Made by a program: the position numbers and the translations under genes. From Geobacter sp. (lineage in GTDB: Bacteria > Desulfobacterota > Desulfuromonadia > Geobacterales > Geobacteraceae): DNA of 64,000 nucleotides. How positions within the stretch are numbered: position 1 is the first letter of the stretch; each line of letters opens with the position of its first letter. Below are positions 63,474 through 64,000 of the stretch, piece by piece. Location: positions 248,001 through 312,000 of the forward strand of contig PJFC01000001.1 of NCBI GenBank assembly GCA_003574885.1, read 5' to 3'. The notes under the pieces were generated by a model. It was given only the letters and a program-made list of their open reading frames with translations, did no database searches and had not been told where the DNA came from.

Positions 63474-64000
63474 ATGCCCAGGTTCCGCGACCTGCATATA
63501 AGCACAAAATTCAACTTGATCATGTCCGTGTTCCTCATCGTGCTTCTTCTCGCCACCGCATTCATGACGTACCACCGGCAGCAGACACTGATCCTCAGGG
63601 TGGCAGTGGATGACGCTCGCAGCTTCGCCCGCCAGATCATCGAAACCAGAGATTACATGTCCAGCGTCGTGCGGGGGGAACCCGAGAAGAACTACTCTCT
63701 CGTCCCCCAGGTGGTGGCGACCCAGGTGGCGAAACGGATTACCAGCGGCAGCAAGTACTACGTCCGCCAGGTGTCACTGCGCTACCGCAACCCCGAGAAC
63801 CGCCCGGACGACTACGAAACATCTCAGCTGCAGATCTTTGCCAGCAAGGATGGTGGAGAAACCTATCGGGTCATTAAGGTACGCGGCCAGGAAGCATTTC
63901 GTTACATGCTCCCCATGGTGGCGGAAAAGTCCTGTCTCGAATGCCACGGCGACTACGACAGCGCTCCTTCTTTCGTCAAAGAGCGCTTTCCCCGCGGGCA
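63474..64000 (+). CDS. Membrane sensor with a c-type heme-binding DUF3365/Tll0287-like domain (runs off the window)
   Basis: First 175 codons only. Start ATG 63474 has GGAGG 6 nt upstream. One membrane helix (residues 12-32) leads into a periplasmic domain with a c-type heme site CLECH at residues 154-158, in the sequence AEKSCLECHGDYDSAP. This layout matches DUF3365/Tll0287-like heme domains of sensor histidine kinases and methyl-accepting proteins, common in Geobacter. The kinase or other output part is outside the window, so the type of output is not known. Confidence 0.8.
   Translation, partial: MPRFRDLHISTKFNLIMSVFLIVLLLATAFMTYHRQQTLILRVAVDDARSFARQIIETRDYMSSVVRGEPEKNYSLVPQVVATQVAKRITSGSKYYVRQVSLRYRNPENRPDDYETSQLQIFASKDGGETYRVIKVRGQEAFRYMLPMVAEKSCLECHGDYDSAPSFVKERFPRG

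Overview
The window looks like chromosome of a Geobacteraceae bacterium (Desulfobacterota, Geobacter sensu lato). The reasons are the gene set and order: an F1Fo ATP synthase cluster with paired b'/b subunits next to parAB, type IV pilus ATPase paralogues, a short ResB-like protein behind Kup, a c-heme-bearing sensor kinase, and a selenoprotein gene. The assignment is an inference from gene content; no rRNA or tRNA gene was seen. Most of the window is ordinary housekeeping DNA without phage or transposase genes.

Layout. 1-12 kb: partial PBP1A, a DUF3187 protein, uvrA with a DMT transporter, a small Pro/Gly/His-rich secreted protein, a phosphohexomutase, a short PrmA-like methyltransferase, a secreted cyclophilin, and kup-resB. 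12-21 kb: a plus-strand run ileS-lspA-mfd followed by two SurA/PrsA-type PPIases. 21-30 kb: a DnaJ-class co-chaperone, an FAD oxidoreductase, def, a double-ACT protein, ftsK, RNase J and a plsC operon. 30-33 kb: an unknown exported protein facing a norCB nitric oxide reductase operon whose NorC carries two c-hemes.

33.5-45 kb is a sulfur island. Two trans-sulfuration enzymes on the minus strand lie under a SAM-I (S-box) riboswitch with its own terminator. Divergent from them are an Rrf2 regulator, cysK, a YezD-like protein, a siroheme sulfite/nitrite reductase, an unknown protein, an SLC13 transporter, an APS reductase (cysH) and cysD/cysN. Together these cover sulfate uptake, activation, reduction, cysteine synthesis and transfer of sulfur towards methionine. 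The same RTCTAT-N3-RTCTATAG motif occurs beside both the Rrf2 gene and cysK, so it is a good candidate operator.

45-64 kb: ssb, a diguanylate cyclase, an AhpD-like selenoprotein with an in-frame UGA in a CxxU motif and a SECIS-like hairpin (47386-47637), a MATE pump, pilT beside a PilB/GspE-like protein without a P-loop, a PP-loop tRNA-thiolation-type protein, mtgA-pdxA, the atp operon (b', b, delta, alpha, gamma, beta, epsilon), parAB, and the start of a heme-binding sensor protein.

The main non-gene structure is a family of about 120-bp intergenic palindromic elements with roughly 20-bp terminal inverted repeats (9228, 14806, 26952 and 43404, plus a half remnant at 19984). Two of them sit inside operons (ileS-lspA and cysD-cysN). 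The observations most worth checking are the selenoprotein, the Rrf2 operator pair, this repeat family, the diheme NorC and the pseudo-ATPase next to pilT.
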